From assembly GCA_951813575.1 (NCBI GenBank), contig OX638375.1:3624752-3688751 (forward strand): a stretch of DNA of 64,000 nucleotides, read 5' to 3'. Made by a program: the position numbers and the translations under genes. Shown one piece after another: positions 38,874 through 48,768 of the stretch. This DNA is from Candidatus Binatia bacterium (GTDB taxonomy: Bacteria; Desulfobacterota; Binatia; UBA9968; JAJDTQ01). Positions within the stretch are counted from its first letter, which is position 1. The number at the start of each line of letters is the position of its first letter. Below the pieces are notes generated by a model, which did not search any database, had not been told where the DNA came from, and was given only the letters and a program-made list of their open reading frames with translations.

Positions 38874-41150
38874 TCATGGTTTGTCGCGGTCAAGGGCCAT
38901 CACAAGGGGTGGAAGAAGCAGGAAATCCGCAAGGAAGGCCAGAACGATCGTCATGGATATCAGCACCCCCATGGACCAACTGCTCTCGAAACCCGACAGC
39001 GTGAACACCAGGAAACCCAACGACAAGACCGCAGTGGTCGTCGCCAACGCTTGACCGACCGTACGGAAGACCGATCGGATCGCCTCTGGGACGGAGACTC
39101 CCTCGCGGCGCAGTTTCAGGTAGTGGGTGAGGAAATGGATCGTGTCGTCAACGATGATCCCGAAGGCGATCGCCGTCACCACCGAAGCCGCCAAGCCGAC
39201 GTTGCCGATCAGATGACCCCACAAGCCGAAGCTCATCGCGGGGGGGATGAAGTTCGGTACGAGAGCGATCAGACCGACCCGGACGCTCTTGAAGACCCAG
39301 ATCAGAATGAACGATATGATCGCCATCGCGGTGAGCGTGCCCCACAGCATGCTGCTTTGGGAGAGGTGTGCGAAGACGATGCTGAGGCCGGTTGCGTCGG
39401 TGGCGAGTTCCGGAGCGTTGTCCGCGAGCCAGGCCCTGGCCCGCACGTTCAACCCGCGTTGCTCCCGGGACGATGAGTCGCGCAGCACTACGGTCATGCG
39501 CGTAGCCGTCTTGGCCACGTCGATGCGGTCGTTCAGGTCGCCGCCGAAGGGGAGCGAGAGCTCGTAGAGCAACAAATACTGGGCTGCAAGCTTCGGATCG
39601 TCAGGCAGCCGATGGAAGGACGGGGCGTCGCCGTGCAGGTTCTTGTTCAACCGTTTCATGATGTCCGCGAATGCCTGAACGTGCATCACTTCCGGTTGGC
39701 TTCGGAACCATTCCGCAAAGGAATCCACCTTCCGCAGATACTCCGGATCCGTGATCCCGCCCTCGCGTCCCGCCTTGAGCGAGTATTCCAACCTGTCCAG
39801 GCCCGTCAGGTTCTCGATGACGAAGTCCGTGTCGCGGCGAAACTCGTAGCGATCATCGAAATATCGCGTCCAGTTGTCGCCCAGCTCATTCCGGGGAATG
39901 CCGAGGACGAGAATCACGGTCGCCAGGGAGACAGACCAGAGCAGGAATCGACGGCGCGCCACAACGAACACGCCGAAGCGGTCGAAAAGGGAGACTCGCC
40001 CGGAATGGACCCGGGAGGCACGCAACGGAAGGATGGAGAGCAGAGCCGGGAGCAGGGTCACGGAGAAAAGGAAAGTGCAGAACGCGCCGAATGCCACCAT
40101 ATTGCCCAGAACGTGGAACGACGGCGACTCCGCAAAGTTCAGGCTGAGGAAGCCGATGGACGTGGTGAACATGGTGAGAAACACCGGATAGACGTTGCCG
40201 GCAAGGGACTTCGCGATGGCGTCGTTTCTTGCCAGACCCTCGGTCATGCCCGACAGGGTGGTCGTGACGATGTGGATCGAGTAGGCGACGGCGAACGTCA
40301 TCACGATAATTGGCATGCTGCCGCTGACGGGCGTGAGCACCGTGCCCACCCAACCGGCGAAGCCCGCCGTCGAGGCCAGGACGAACGCGAGCAGGACTGC
40401 GATTGCGCACGTGCCCAGGAGCGAACGGAGAAGAAGGGCGGTCGCCGCGAGAATCACCAGGAACACCACGGGTATCAACGTCTCGACATCGTCCTGCGTA
40501 GCCTGGGCAAAGGCGCGGTTCATCACAACGTTGCCCGTCAGGAAATAGGCAATATCCGGGTGCCGTGCCCGGGCCTCGTCGAGTATCGTGTTGAGGGAAT
40601 CGGTGATCTCGACCCACGCCACCTCCGGATTCTCCGGCAGGACGAAGCTGATCGCCACGCCGCCTACGCGGGCGTCATGAGACACCAGGCGGCCGGACAG
40701 TTCGACCTCGTTCAGCGCGGTTCGCCTGACTCGCTCCAAGTCCGCATCGTTCAGCGACCTCGCGTCTTCGACCAGAGGCTCGACGATCAGGTCGTCGCCG
40801 TCCGCCCGGCTGTGGGAATAGTTGGTCAGGGAGTCCACCCGGTTCGAACGGGGCACGCGCCACGCGGCTTCAGTCAATTCCTCGATCGCGCCCAGGGCCT
40901 CCCGGGTGAAGACCCCGCCGCTACGGGGCGCAACGGCAACCAGCGCCGCGTTGGATGCGGCGTAGGTATTCTCCAGGGCGTCGAATGCAAGGAGATGGGG
41001 GTCGTCGTCAGCGAACAGCGTGCGATAGTCGCTGGTGACCACGAGAAAGCGCGCACCCGATGCCATCGCCAGCATGGCCAGCGACGCGAGGAAGATGACC
41101 CACCACCGATGCCGCAGGATGGCTGCGTTATAGCGTTCCAAGTTCAACAA
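38874..41150 (-). CDS. RND/MMPL-family membrane transporter (HpnN-like)
   Basis: A 758-residue membrane protein with two repeats, each one N-terminal helix, a large extracytoplasmic loop and a bundle of about five helices. GNVVMNRAFAQATQDDVETL leads into the first bundle and SMPIIVMTFAVAYSIHIVTT is the RND core; the second bundle has AIAFGIIVDDTIHFLTHYLK, with acidic residues expected for proton coupling. This layout is that of hopanoid/lipid exporters (HpnN, MmpL) rather than tripartite drug pumps. TTG start at 41150 with AGGGA upstream. No partner periplasmic protein is adjacent. Confidence 0.85.
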   Translation of the reverse strand: MLNLERYNAAILRHRWWVIFLASLAMLAMASGARFLVVTSDYRTLFADDDPHLLAFDALENTYAASNAALVAVAPRSGGVFTREALGAIEELTEAAWRVPRSNRVDSLTNYSHSRADGDDLIVEPLVEDARSLNDADLERVRRTALNEVELSGRLVSHDARVGGVAISFVLPENPEVAWVEITDSLNTILDEARARHPDIAYFLTGNVVMNRAFAQATQDDVETLIPVVFLVILAATALLLRSLLGTCAIAVLLAFVLASTAGFAGWVGTVLTPVSGSMPIIVMTFAVAYSIHIVTTTLSGMTEGLARNDAIAKSLAGNVYPVFLTMFTTSIGFLSLNFAESPSFHVLGNMVAFGAFCTFLFSVTLLPALLSILPLRASRVHSGRVSLFDRFGVFVVARRRFLLWSVSLATVILVLGIPRNELGDNWTRYFDDRYEFRRDTDFVIENLTGLDRLEYSLKAGREGGITDPEYLRKVDSFAEWFRSQPEVMHVQAFADIMKRLNKNLHGDAPSFHRLPDDPKLAAQYLLLYELSLPFGGDLNDRIDVAKTATRMTVVLRDSSSREQRGLNVRARAWLADNAPELATDATGLSIVFAHLSQSSMLWGTLTAMAIISFILIWVFKSVRVGLIALVPNFIPPAMSFGLWGHLIGNVGLAASVVTAIAFGIIVDDTIHFLTHYLKLRREGVSVPEAIRSVFRTVGQALATTTAVLSLGFLVFTLSGFESSWSMGVLISMTIVLAFLADFLLLPPLVMALDRDKP

Positions 41151-41261
41151 GACGTATTCCCTGGCAGGAACGTCCAGTTCGAGGCCTTCACAGGGCCGCC
41201 GCCTCGATGTGGATCACTTCCGGGGACCGGCGGTTTGCACGACAGGCTTGCGGGCGGTGGA

Positions 41262-42442
41262 CTACCATTGAGAGGACTGTGACGCACGGACGTGATCGGG
41301 CAAATTATAGGAGATTCCTCCTTTGTCGTACTGGGCGGACTCGAAGATCTGACCAAACGCCTCCTGCCTCATGATTTGGCGCCCCTTGACGAGCCTTATG
41401 AGTCGGTTGCGCAGCCGGTAGTGAAGCAGCACCAAGGTCCTGTTTCTGAGGGTCTTGGGATAGTTGTACTGGTCCGCCAGTTCGTTGCCGATGAGGGCCC
41501 GCGAAAGGCGATAGGCATACATCTGGAAGCTTCTTATCTCGGCTTCTTCGGTCAAACCCGCCATCGCGGGAATCGCCTTGAATACCGCGTTGGCAACGCC
41601 AATGGCGTCGTCGTCCGGCGATGGTTCACACATGTGGCCGATCTCGTAGGTTTTCCTCGCCTGAGCTTCATTGGTGAAGAGAATGGTTTCAGGCACCCCC
41701 AGAAGATAGCCGGCATAGCGCCAGATCCTGACAATGCTGTCCTTTTGTTCCTGGCTGACAGTCGCGCCCATGGCGATGGCGTGCTCGAACTGGCGTATGG
41801 AAAACGTGTACAACGCGATCCCGCCCAGGTGCGCCATGCTCAGGGGCATCCCCCAGGCGTCGGAATCCCAGAGGCCGGAATCCGCCAACAGCTTCCGTAC
41901 CCGTGCATGAATGAAGCGAATGCGCGTGGACACTTTCCATCCGTCGCCGTCCCGTTTCAAACCGCCGGGGAAATAGACCTCGACCATATGGCGGTTGTTT
42001 TGCCGGAGCCGTCTTTCGGCTCCCGGCCCCAGCCCGGTCACGCGGCCGGTGATCGAGAAAGACTTGCTCACCAGCGTCGAAAAGCCCTCCACCGCGCTCC
42101 CACCGCATAGGCGATCAGCATGTCGCTCATGTTCGCATGGAACGCGCGCATGCCCGGTTTGAATGACTCGAAATCGACCCAGGGTGGCACCGTGGAGTCT
42201 GCCTTGTCGAAGAAATCCCGGAGCACCCTCGGCGCGGTCCGCAGAACGTCCGGCTCCTGCTCGATGCCGGCCCTGACGAACCGGTGCAAATCCTCGGGAG
42301 GCAGTCCGTGCATCTCCTGCATGACGGGATCCAGTTCGGCATCGCCAAGGACGGTGTGTCGAATGTAGCTGACCGCCGCCTCCTCGTCGTGGAGACGCGC
42401 CCTGGCAAAGCCTTCGGTGTATGCTGACGGGCAGTCTGGCAT
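41262..42442 (-). pseudogene. MpaB-like oxygenase (DUF2236), interrupted by a one-base frameshift
   Basis: The ATG at 42442 has a perfect AGGAGGT. The first frame reads through FDKADSTVPPWVDFESFKPG and DMLIAYAVG, then loses similarity. From the next frame the protein continues GSAVEGFSTLVSKSFSITGR, then VEVYFPGGL, MPLSMAHLGGIALYTFS and PETILFTNEAQARKT to a stop at 41262. The break is at about 42099-42101 (a CCC run). One extra base there restores about 393 residues. DUF2236 proteins are haem-dependent oxygenase-like. A true mutation or an assembly error are both possible. Confidence 0.68.
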
Positions 42443-42915
42443 GGCGACCTCCTAGCATTCTTCGAAAACCGGTCGTGACTAAATCAGCAAAGCCGTCGCC
42501 ATGATCGCCGGCAACAGGCCTACAAGCAGTTTGGAACTCAACGGGTTTGCGCGCCCGTGACGGAGGCACCCGCAGGTACATCCAGATGCGATGGGAGAAA
42601 CCGGCCGCGATGCGGCCGAGGATGGAACTCTCGACAAGGATCAGCTCCATCGGCCCACTCCTTCGTTGCACCGCACAGGCCGGTGCCTCGGTCAGTCTCC
42701 CAATATCGCTGTGGCACTATGGGTGCTCTATGTCAAAAGCAATAGAAACTATGCAAATACTTACAGGAATCGAAATTTCTCACTATTGAGGAGGGCGTGG
42801 ATGCGGCCCCGACGTTCGCCGGTTGGTTCCAGTCGGGCATGAGGGGTTTGACGCAGGGAGCGGGCCGCGGCCACGACTTCGTCGCCGAGCACGCTGCTCG
42901 GGTCGTCTCAACCGG
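42443..42915. other. Intergenic region without a supported gene
   Basis: Holds the ribosome binding site of the minus-strand DUF2236 gene (42447-42453) and an AT-rich patch at 42705-42790. Only very short or antisense-looking frames occur, including a possible 12-codon plus-strand frame at 42750-42788 and a 19-residue hydrophobic minus-strand frame ending near 42481. Neither has a good start context combined with a recognisable sequence. Confidence 0.4.
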
Positions 42916-43716
42916 CTATGCGAAAGCCTGGTCCAGGCGGGCCATGTCTTCAGCGGACAGACGCCAGTCCGACGCGCCGCAGTTCTCGGCGGTCCGGGAG
43001 ACGCTGTCGGACTTGGGGATGGCGATGACGTTGTCGTGGGAGACGCACCAGTTCAGCGCCACCTGGGCGGGCGTCTTCTCGTGCCGTTGGGCGATTTCCC
43101 GGAGCACCTTCGTGCCGCGCGACGAGAACAGGCCGCCGCCGGCCAGTTTGCCGCTGTCCAGCGGCGTGTAGGCGATGATGGTGACGCCGTGGCTCTGGCA
43201 ATAGGGCATCAGCGTCCGCTCGATCTCGCGCCGCCGGAGGTTGTACAGCACCTGATTCGATACGATGGGGTGGTGGCTCAGGGCGGCCTGGGCTTCGGTC
43301 AGCTCCGTCGTCGAAAAATTGCTGACGCCGATGTACCGTATCCGCCCGCTGTCCACCAGGGCCGCCATGGCCCGCATGGTTTCCTCGATGGGAGTGCTGC
43401 GGCTCGGCCAGTGCACCTGGTAGAGGTCGATGGTGTCCACGTCCAGCCGGCGAAGGCTGGCGTCCGCGGCCCGCAGCACCTGGTCGTACCCCAGATGATC
43501 GCCGGATACCTTGCTGGCGATGAACACCCGCTCACGCATGCCCCGCACCGCTTCCCCCACCACGTCCTCGGTCCGGTACATCTCGGCGGTGTCGATGAGG
43601 TTGGCTCCCAACTCGATGCCGTGCCGGAGGGGCTCGACCCCGCCCCGGTACTGCCAGACGCCCAGGCCGATCTCGGGCACTTGGACGCCCGTGCCGCCGA
43701 GCGGTTTCGTCTTCAT
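42916..43716 (-). CDS. Aldo/keto reductase
   Basis: A 266-residue NADPH-dependent (alpha/beta)8 barrel reductase. Tetrad residues are visible: Asp and Tyr in LIDTAEMYRTED, Lys in VFIASKVSG and His in IDLYQVHWPSR. The NADP-binding IAIPKSDSVSRTAEN is at the C-terminus. The ATG at 43716 matches the family start; longer versions add a non-conserved leader. Substrate unknown. Confidence 0.9.
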   Translation of the reverse strand: MKTKPLGGTGVQVPEIGLGVWQYRGGVEPLRHGIELGANLIDTAEMYRTEDVVGEAVRGMRERVFIASKVSGDHLGYDQVLRAADASLRRLDVDTIDLYQVHWPSRSTPIEETMRAMAALVDSGRIRYIGVSNFSTTELTEAQAALSHHPIVSNQVLYNLRRREIERTLMPYCQSHGVTIIAYTPLDSGKLAGGGLFSSRGTKVLREIAQRHEKTPAQVALNWCVSHDNVIAIPKSDSVSRTAENCGASDWRLSAEDMARLDQAFA

Positions 43717-43830
43717 GGGGTGCCCGTCATGGAATCCCGTCGGAATCGGTGTGTCGGATGAGACGACGCGTTTCGAAGCCGCACGGGAGGCGGCGGACAC
43801 GTCGGGGAAGGGTGAGTGCGTGAACAGCCA

Positions 43831-44133
43831 CTAGGCCGTGCTGGCGGCGCTGTCGCCGGACGATGACTTTTCGGACGTCTTGGTCTCCTTGGGCTTGCCG
43901 GAGTCGGAGGTCTCCTTGCTCCCGTTGCTTTCCTGCTTGTCCCCGTTGGAACCCTTTCCCCGTCCGTAGTCGGTGACGTACCAACCGGTGCCCTTGAGCT
44001 GGAACGACGTGCTGGAGATGAGCTTCTGCACCTTGGCCCGGCAGGTCGGACACTTCTCCAGCGGATCCTCCGTGATCCTCTGAGTCGCCTCGAAGACGCC
44101 GCATTTCGAACAGTTGTACTCGTAGATGGGCAT
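43831..44133 (-). CDS. FmdB-family zinc ribbon protein
   Basis: A 100-residue protein with the FmdB ribbon [17 protein letters not shown] and [15 protein letters not shown], then [14 protein letters not shown], a segment common in this family, and a long Ser/Lys/Glu-rich, probably disordered tail. It is the second FmdB homologue in the window and is not beside an amidase. It stands divergently from the acyl-CoA dehydrogenase gene. Confidence 0.88.
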   Translation of the reverse strand: MPIYEYNCSKCGVFEATQRITEDPLEKCPTCRAKVQKLISSTSFQLKGTGWYVTDYGRGKGSNGDKQESNGSKETSDSGKPKETKTSEKSSSGDSAASTA

Positions 44134-44321
44134 ACGCTGGCCTCGCGCGGGTAGGGTAGCTTATCGGAAACATAGACACTGCCCCTGCGGTTGTCAAACA
44201 CGGTTGCCGGGGCGGATGCAGCCTCCAGGCCGTGTCCGGAGCCGGCTTGACCTTCGACCGGGCGCGGGCTTATGTTACGAGCCATCATTCAGCCGGACCG
44301 ATGCCAGACAAGGAGGAAGGA

Positions 44322-45491
44322 ATGGATTTCGAGCTTCCCGAAGAGATCAAGATCATCAAGAAGACCATGCGCGATTTCGTGGACCGGGAGCTGATCCCGT
44401 TGGAGCGGGAGTTTCGCCCGGAGGGCGAGGAGATGTCCGAGGAGCTCTACAAGCCGCTTCAGGAGAAGGCCCGGGCCCTGGGTTTCTGGATGCTGGACGT
44501 ACCCGAGGAGTACGGCGGGGCCGGGCTCGACCTGCTGACGCGCTGCGTGATCCAGGAGGAAGTATCCCGGACCATCTCCATCCCATTCCGCAACAATCCG
44601 GTCTTCGGCCCGGAGGCGCGCGGCATCCTGTTCGAGCTCAACGACGAGCAGAAGGAGCGCTATCTCTACCCCGTGCTCCGCGGCGAGAAGACCGCGTGCT
44701 TCGCCCAGACCGAGCCCGACGCCGGCGGCGACCCCGCGGGCATGAAGACCCGGGCGGTGCTGGACGGCGACCATTGGGTGCTGAACGGCACCAAGCGGTT
44801 CATCAGCAACGCGGGCTTCTCCGACTTCGCCCAGGTCATGGCGGTGACCGACCCCGAGAAACGCGCCCGTGGCGGCATCACCACCTTCCTGGTGGACATG
44901 GACACCCCGGGCGTCACCATCGAGCGCCGCTGGCCCACCATGATGGGCGACGCGCCGTTCCAGATCCTGTTCGAGAACGCCCGGGTGCCGGCGGGCAACG
45001 TCGCGGGCGAGGTGGGGCAGGGCTTCCGGCTGGCCCAGGGTTGGCTCCAGGAGGGACGCGTCAAGGGCCACGGCGCCCGCTGTATCGGCATCGCCGAGCG
45101 CGCCCTGGACATGATGATGGACTACTCGCAGATCCGCACCACTTTCGGCCAGCCGCTGTCCGAACGGCAAGCGGTGCAGTTCATGATCGCCGACTCGGTC
45201 ATGGAGCTGCACATGGCCCGCAACCTGGTCTACGAATGCGCCTGGCGCCACGACCGCGGCGAGGACGTGCGCAACCTGGCGTACATGGTCAAGTGCACGT
45301 GCACGGAGATGGCCAGCCGGGTGGTGGACCGCTCCATCCAGGTCCACGGCGGCATCGGCCTCACCAAGGAGCTGCCGCTGGAGTGGTGGTACCGGCAGTT
45401 GCGCAGCATCCGCATCACCGAGGGCGCCACCGAGGTGCTGCGCTGGCGCATGGCCCAGAACCTGCTGCGCGCCCGCGCCAAGGGCCAATGA
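44322..45491 (+). CDS. Acyl-CoA dehydrogenase
   Basis: A 389-residue FAD enzyme that introduces a C2-C3 double bond in an acyl-CoA. LDVPEEYGGAGLDLLTRCVI, the FAD-binding FAQTEPDAGGDPAG, GTKRFISNAG, RTTFGQPLSERQAV and the C-terminal IHG-type segment VHGGIGLTKELPLEWWYRQL are all present. The ATG at 44322 follows AAGGAGG. Its stop overlaps the start of a CoA-transferase gene in ATGA form, so the acyl-CoA is probably made by the two CoA-transferases that follow. Confidence 0.92.
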   Translation: MDFELPEEIKIIKKTMRDFVDRELIPLEREFRPEGEEMSEELYKPLQEKARALGFWMLDVPEEYGGAGLDLLTRCVIQEEVSRTISIPFRNNPVFGPEARGILFELNDEQKERYLYPVLRGEKTACFAQTEPDAGGDPAGMKTRAVLDGDHWVLNGTKRFISNAGFSDFAQVMAVTDPEKRARGGITTFLVDMDTPGVTIERRWPTMMGDAPFQILFENARVPAGNVAGEVGQGFRLAQGWLQEGRVKGHGARCIGIAERALDMMMDYSQIRTTFGQPLSERQAVQFMIADSVMELHMARNLVYECAWRHDRGEDVRNLAYMVKCTCTEMASRVVDRSIQVHGGIGLTKELPLEWWYRQLRSIRITEGATEVLRWRMAQNLLRARAKGQ

Positions 45492-46684
45492 GCGGAGACG
45501 CGCTGCTCTCCGGGTTCAGGGTGCTGGACCTCGGCACCGCCATGGGCGCCTTCTGCGGCAAGGTGCTGGCGGACCTCGGCATGGACGTGGTCAAGGTCGA
45601 GCCGCCGTCGGGGGACGACCTGCGCACCGAGCCCCCCTTCGCCAAGGGACACAGCAACCGCGAGGGCAGCCTCCGGTTCGCCTACTTCAACTCCGGCAAG
45701 CGCGGCATCACCCTGGACCTGTCCCGGGAGACCGGACGCCGTATCCTGCTCGACCTGGTGGAGAGGGCGGACGTGGTCATCGACAGCCACGAGCCCGGCT
45801 ACCTGGACGACCTGGGGATCGGCTACGGCGAGATGGTGGCGCGCCGCCCCAGGCTGGTGCTGGTCTCCATCTCCGCCTTCGGGCAGGACGGCCCCTACCG
45901 CGACTACCGGGCGCCGGACCTGGTGGCCAACGCCATGGGCGGGCTGCTCTTCATCAGCGGCGACCCCAGCATGACGCCGTGTGTGCCCCCCGGCGGCCAG
46001 TCCTACGTCTACACCAGTCTCTATTCCGCCCTGGGAACCCTGCTGGCCCTCTGGCAGCGCGAGACCAAGGGCCTGGGCGCGCATATCGATGCCTCGGTGC
46101 AGGCCAGCATGGCGCTCCACGAGCACGTGGCCTTCACCTGGTCGTCGGAGGCGCGTCTCATGAAGCGCGCCGGCAGCCAGCACCAGCACGTGGCCCCCGC
46201 CAACCTGTTCCCGTGCAAGGACGGCTGGATTTCGTTCTTCGCCACCCAGCGGCACTGGCCCATCTTCCTCGACATGTGGGAAGGGCATCCGACGGAGCTG
46301 GACGACCCGGAGCTGCTGGTCAACCTGAACCGACGCGCGGCCGCGGACTGGCTGAACCCCATGGTGGCGTCGTTCACCTCCCAGTACGGGAAGGAAGAGC
46401 TGTCCGTGCTGCTCCAGAAACACGGCCTTCCGGCGCTGCCGGTGAACTCGCCGCGGGACTTCATGGAAGACCCGCACATCGTCGAGCGGGGTTTCTTCGG
46501 CATGGTGTCGCACCCGGTGCTGGGCTCCTTCTCCCAGCCGGGGGTGCCGTTCCTGCTGGACGGCGAGCGCCGTGGGCCACGGCCCGCGCCCCTGCTGGGC
46601 CAGCACAACGCAGAGGTTCTCGGCGGCGACCTCGGGTTGAGCGAGGAGGACATGGGAGTGCTGGCCGCGGAGGGAGTCATCTGA
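45488..46684 (+). CDS. Family III CoA-transferase (CaiB/BaiF), first of a pair
   Basis: A 398-residue interlocking-ring CoA-transferase. FRVLDLGTAMGAFCGKVLAD, LGMDVVKVEPPSGDD, YFNSGKRGITLDLS, ISAFGQDGPYRDY and the C-terminal APLLGQHNAEVLG are family marks. It overlaps both the dehydrogenase before it and the second CoA-transferase after it (TGATG). It is the homologue of the first half of the fused protein at 59165. It should move CoA between short acids; the acid is not identifiable. Confidence 0.88.
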   Translation: MSGDALLSGFRVLDLGTAMGAFCGKVLADLGMDVVKVEPPSGDDLRTEPPFAKGHSNREGSLRFAYFNSGKRGITLDLSRETGRRILLDLVERADVVIDSHEPGYLDDLGIGYGEMVARRPRLVLVSISAFGQDGPYRDYRAPDLVANAMGGLLFISGDPSMTPCVPPGGQSYVYTSLYSALGTLLALWQRETKGLGAHIDASVQASMALHEHVAFTWSSEARLMKRAGSQHQHVAPANLFPCKDGWISFFATQRHWPIFLDMWEGHPTELDDPELLVNLNRRAAADWLNPMVASFTSQYGKEELSVLLQKHGLPALPVNSPRDFMEDPHIVERGFFGMVSHPVLGSFSQPGVPFLLDGERRGPRPAPLLGQHNAEVLGGDLGLSEEDMGVLAAEGVI

Positions 46685-47901
46685 TGATGCCCAGTCCCAA
46701 CCGGATCCTCGAAGGCGTCCGGATCATCGCGTTCACCACGGGATACGCCGGACCCTATGCCGGCCGGCTGCTGGCCCAGTACGGTGCCGAGGTCATCAAG
46801 GTGGAGTCGCACCCTGGCGGGCTCGACACCTTCAGGCACTACGGCGCGGAGGGCGACATCAATGCCGCGCCGCGCTTCATCGAGTGCAATCTGGCCATCC
46901 GCTCGATGACCGTCAACATCAAGCATGACGACGGGAAACGGATCGTCAAGGAGCTGGCGGCCAAGTCCAACGCCCTGTTGGTGAACTTCCGGCCCCAGGT
47001 GCTGGGCCGGCTCGGACTCGGCGACGACGAGCTCAGGAAGGTCAACCCCTCCATCATCATCCTGAAGCTGCCGGGCCTCGGCGAGACCGGCCCCAAGAAC
47101 TGGTACGGCACCTGGGGGTTCAACCTGAACGCCTTCAGCGGCATGACCTACCTGTGGAACCATCCCGGACAGGACCGCCCCATCGGCAGCCAGGGCGTCT
47201 ATCCCGATCACTTGGGCTTCATCTCCGCGCCCACCATCATGATGGCCGCGCTGCTGCGTCAGCGGCTCACCGGCAAGGGCTCCATCATCGACGTGTCTCA
47301 GGGCGAAGTAACCGCGTATACCCTCGGGCCGAGCTACCTGGAGTCCAGCGTCAACGGCGTCGACCCCGAGCCCCGGGGCAACAGCAGCCTGACCGCGGCT
47401 CCCCACGGTTGTTTTCGCTGTCAGGGAGACGAACGCTGGTGCGTGGTGTCGGTCAACAGCGACGACGAGTGGCGGCGCCTGTGCGGCGTCATGGGCAACG
47501 AGGCGCTGGCCGGCGACAGCCGCTTCGCCACCTGCGTCGAGCGGCGGCGCCATGCCGACGAGTTGGACGCCATCATGTCCGACTGGCTCGCCACCCAGAC
47601 CGTCGAGGACATCGCCCATCGCCTGCAGGCCGCCGGGGTCCCGGCCGGGGTCGTGCAGAACGGCACCGACCTCTGCAAGGACCCTCAGCTCCGCCACCGG
47701 GACTACTTCCAGAAGTACGATGACTCCCCCATCGGCCCCTTCGAGCTGCCCCGGGGCGGGATCATCTTCAAGGACCAGCCGGAGGAAGAGATCCCGCTCA
47801 CCCCGAACCTCGGCGAGCACACCGAGCAGGTCATGCACGACGTGCTCGGCTACGACGACGCCGCCATCGCCAAGTGGAAAGAGGAAGGGGTGCTGGCATA
47901 G
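46684..47901 (+). CDS. Family III CoA-transferase (CaiB/BaiF), second of a pair
   Basis: A 405-residue homologue of the preceding gene, and of the second half of the fusion at 59165. Features are YAGPYAGRLLAQYGAEVIKV, the shared LPGLGETGPKNWYG and SGMTYLWNHPGQD segments, and DVSQGEVTAYTLGPSYLE, with APHGCFRCQGDERWCVV in the small domain. The tight overlap and the existence of a fusion imply that the two products form one hetero-oligomer, as in benzylsuccinate-type CoA-transferases (BbsEF). The third gene in the ACAD operon. Confidence 0.88.
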   Translation: MMPSPNRILEGVRIIAFTTGYAGPYAGRLLAQYGAEVIKVESHPGGLDTFRHYGAEGDINAAPRFIECNLAIRSMTVNIKHDDGKRIVKELAAKSNALLVNFRPQVLGRLGLGDDELRKVNPSIIILKLPGLGETGPKNWYGTWGFNLNAFSGMTYLWNHPGQDRPIGSQGVYPDHLGFISAPTIMMAALLRQRLTGKGSIIDVSQGEVTAYTLGPSYLESSVNGVDPEPRGNSSLTAAPHGCFRCQGDERWCVVSVNSDDEWRRLCGVMGNEALAGDSRFATCVERRRHADELDAIMSDWLATQTVEDIAHRLQAAGVPAGVVQNGTDLCKDPQLRHRDYFQKYDDSPIGPFELPRGGIIFKDQPEEEIPLTPNLGEHTEQVMHDVLGYDDAAIAKWKEEGVLA

Positions 47902-47935
47902 GACGGCCGGGGTATCGCCCCGGCACCCCCTTGCG

Positions 47936-48691
47936 TCACCGGGCGCGCGCCACGAAGAACGCGTAGCCGTAGTAGTCCGAGTACGCCTTCCAGACATCGA
48001 TCTCGCGCTGAGTTTGATCGGCCAGTTCCTGCGCCTCCGGGCGGCCGCGGTAACGCTTTCGAAACGCCTTCACATTCCGTTCAAGGGGACGGTAGTAGTC
48101 GTCCCACCATGCCGACCGCGGCAGCATGAAGTGCCCCACCGTCTCGTATCCGCACGCGTCGATGGCGGTCAGGAGGGCCGCGGCGTCACGGATCGCGGGG
48201 TATTCCCGGTTCCAGAACGACACACATTCCGCCGGCGGGTCGGGTTTCGTCCAGCAGACCTCGGTGAAGGCCACGTGTCCGTCACGTACGAGCAGGCGGC
48301 GCCAGTCACGAAAGGAGGCCTCGACACCCGCGATGTAGATGGCGCCCTCGCACCAGATCAGGTCGAAGGACGCGTCAGCGAAGTCCAGGCGGCGCATGTC
48401 GGCCACACGGCCTTCCACGCGATCGGCGAGTCCGAGACGACGGGCTTCGCGATTCAGCTCGTCGACGAACGGCGGATGGATGTCAATGGCGACGATGCGC
48501 GCAGGGGAGTTCCGCGCCAGGACCCGGGTCTGCATGCCGGAGCCGCAGCCTACGTCGAGCACGCGGGTTCCCGCTCCGACGTCGGGAACCAGGGAGAGGG
48601 CCCGGAGCGTGCCGGCGGCATCACCGGGTCCCTGTCGCGGCAGACCGCTGAACAACTCGAAAAACAACGCTGTCGCCGTGTCTTCCGTCAT
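47936..48691 (-). CDS. Class I SAM-dependent methyltransferase
   Basis: About 251 residues. Motif I is VLDVGCGSGMQTRVLA, followed by IVAIDIHPPFVDELNR and FDLIWCEGAIYIAG, the usual Rossmann-type methyltransferase order. The C-terminal part contains HFMLPRSAWWDDYYRPLE, also seen in small-molecule methyltransferases of this kind. An upstream in-frame GTG at 48703 is possible. It is convergent with the CoA-transferase pair and divergent from the cyclodeaminase-like gene. Confidence 0.85.
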   Translation of the reverse strand: MTEDTATALFFELFSGLPRQGPGDAAGTLRALSLVPDVGAGTRVLDVGCGSGMQTRVLARNSPARIVAIDIHPPFVDELNREARRLGLADRVEGRVADMRRLDFADASFDLIWCEGAIYIAGVEASFRDWRRLLVRDGHVAFTEVCWTKPDPPAECVSFWNREYPAIRDAAALLTAIDACGYETVGHFMLPRSAWWDDYYRPLERNVKAFRKRYRGRPEAQELADQTQREIDVWKAYSDYYGYAFFVARAR

Positions 48692-48768
48692 GGGTGTCGA
48701 CACCTGCCTGCCGGAGTTGTTTGGATGCTCCTTGTCTTTCCCCGGACAGTGAACTAGTCAGGGAAATT

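Noticed and set aside
42481..42540. A 19-residue hydrophobic minus-strand peptide before the DUF2236 gene
   Set aside because: The only start is a TTG without a ribosome binding site, in contrast to the peptide at 28795-28866.
42797..43171. A 124-codon plus-strand frame overlapping the aldo/keto reductase
   Set aside because: Most of it is antisense to the reductase gene and it has no recognisable features, although GGAGGG lies upstream.
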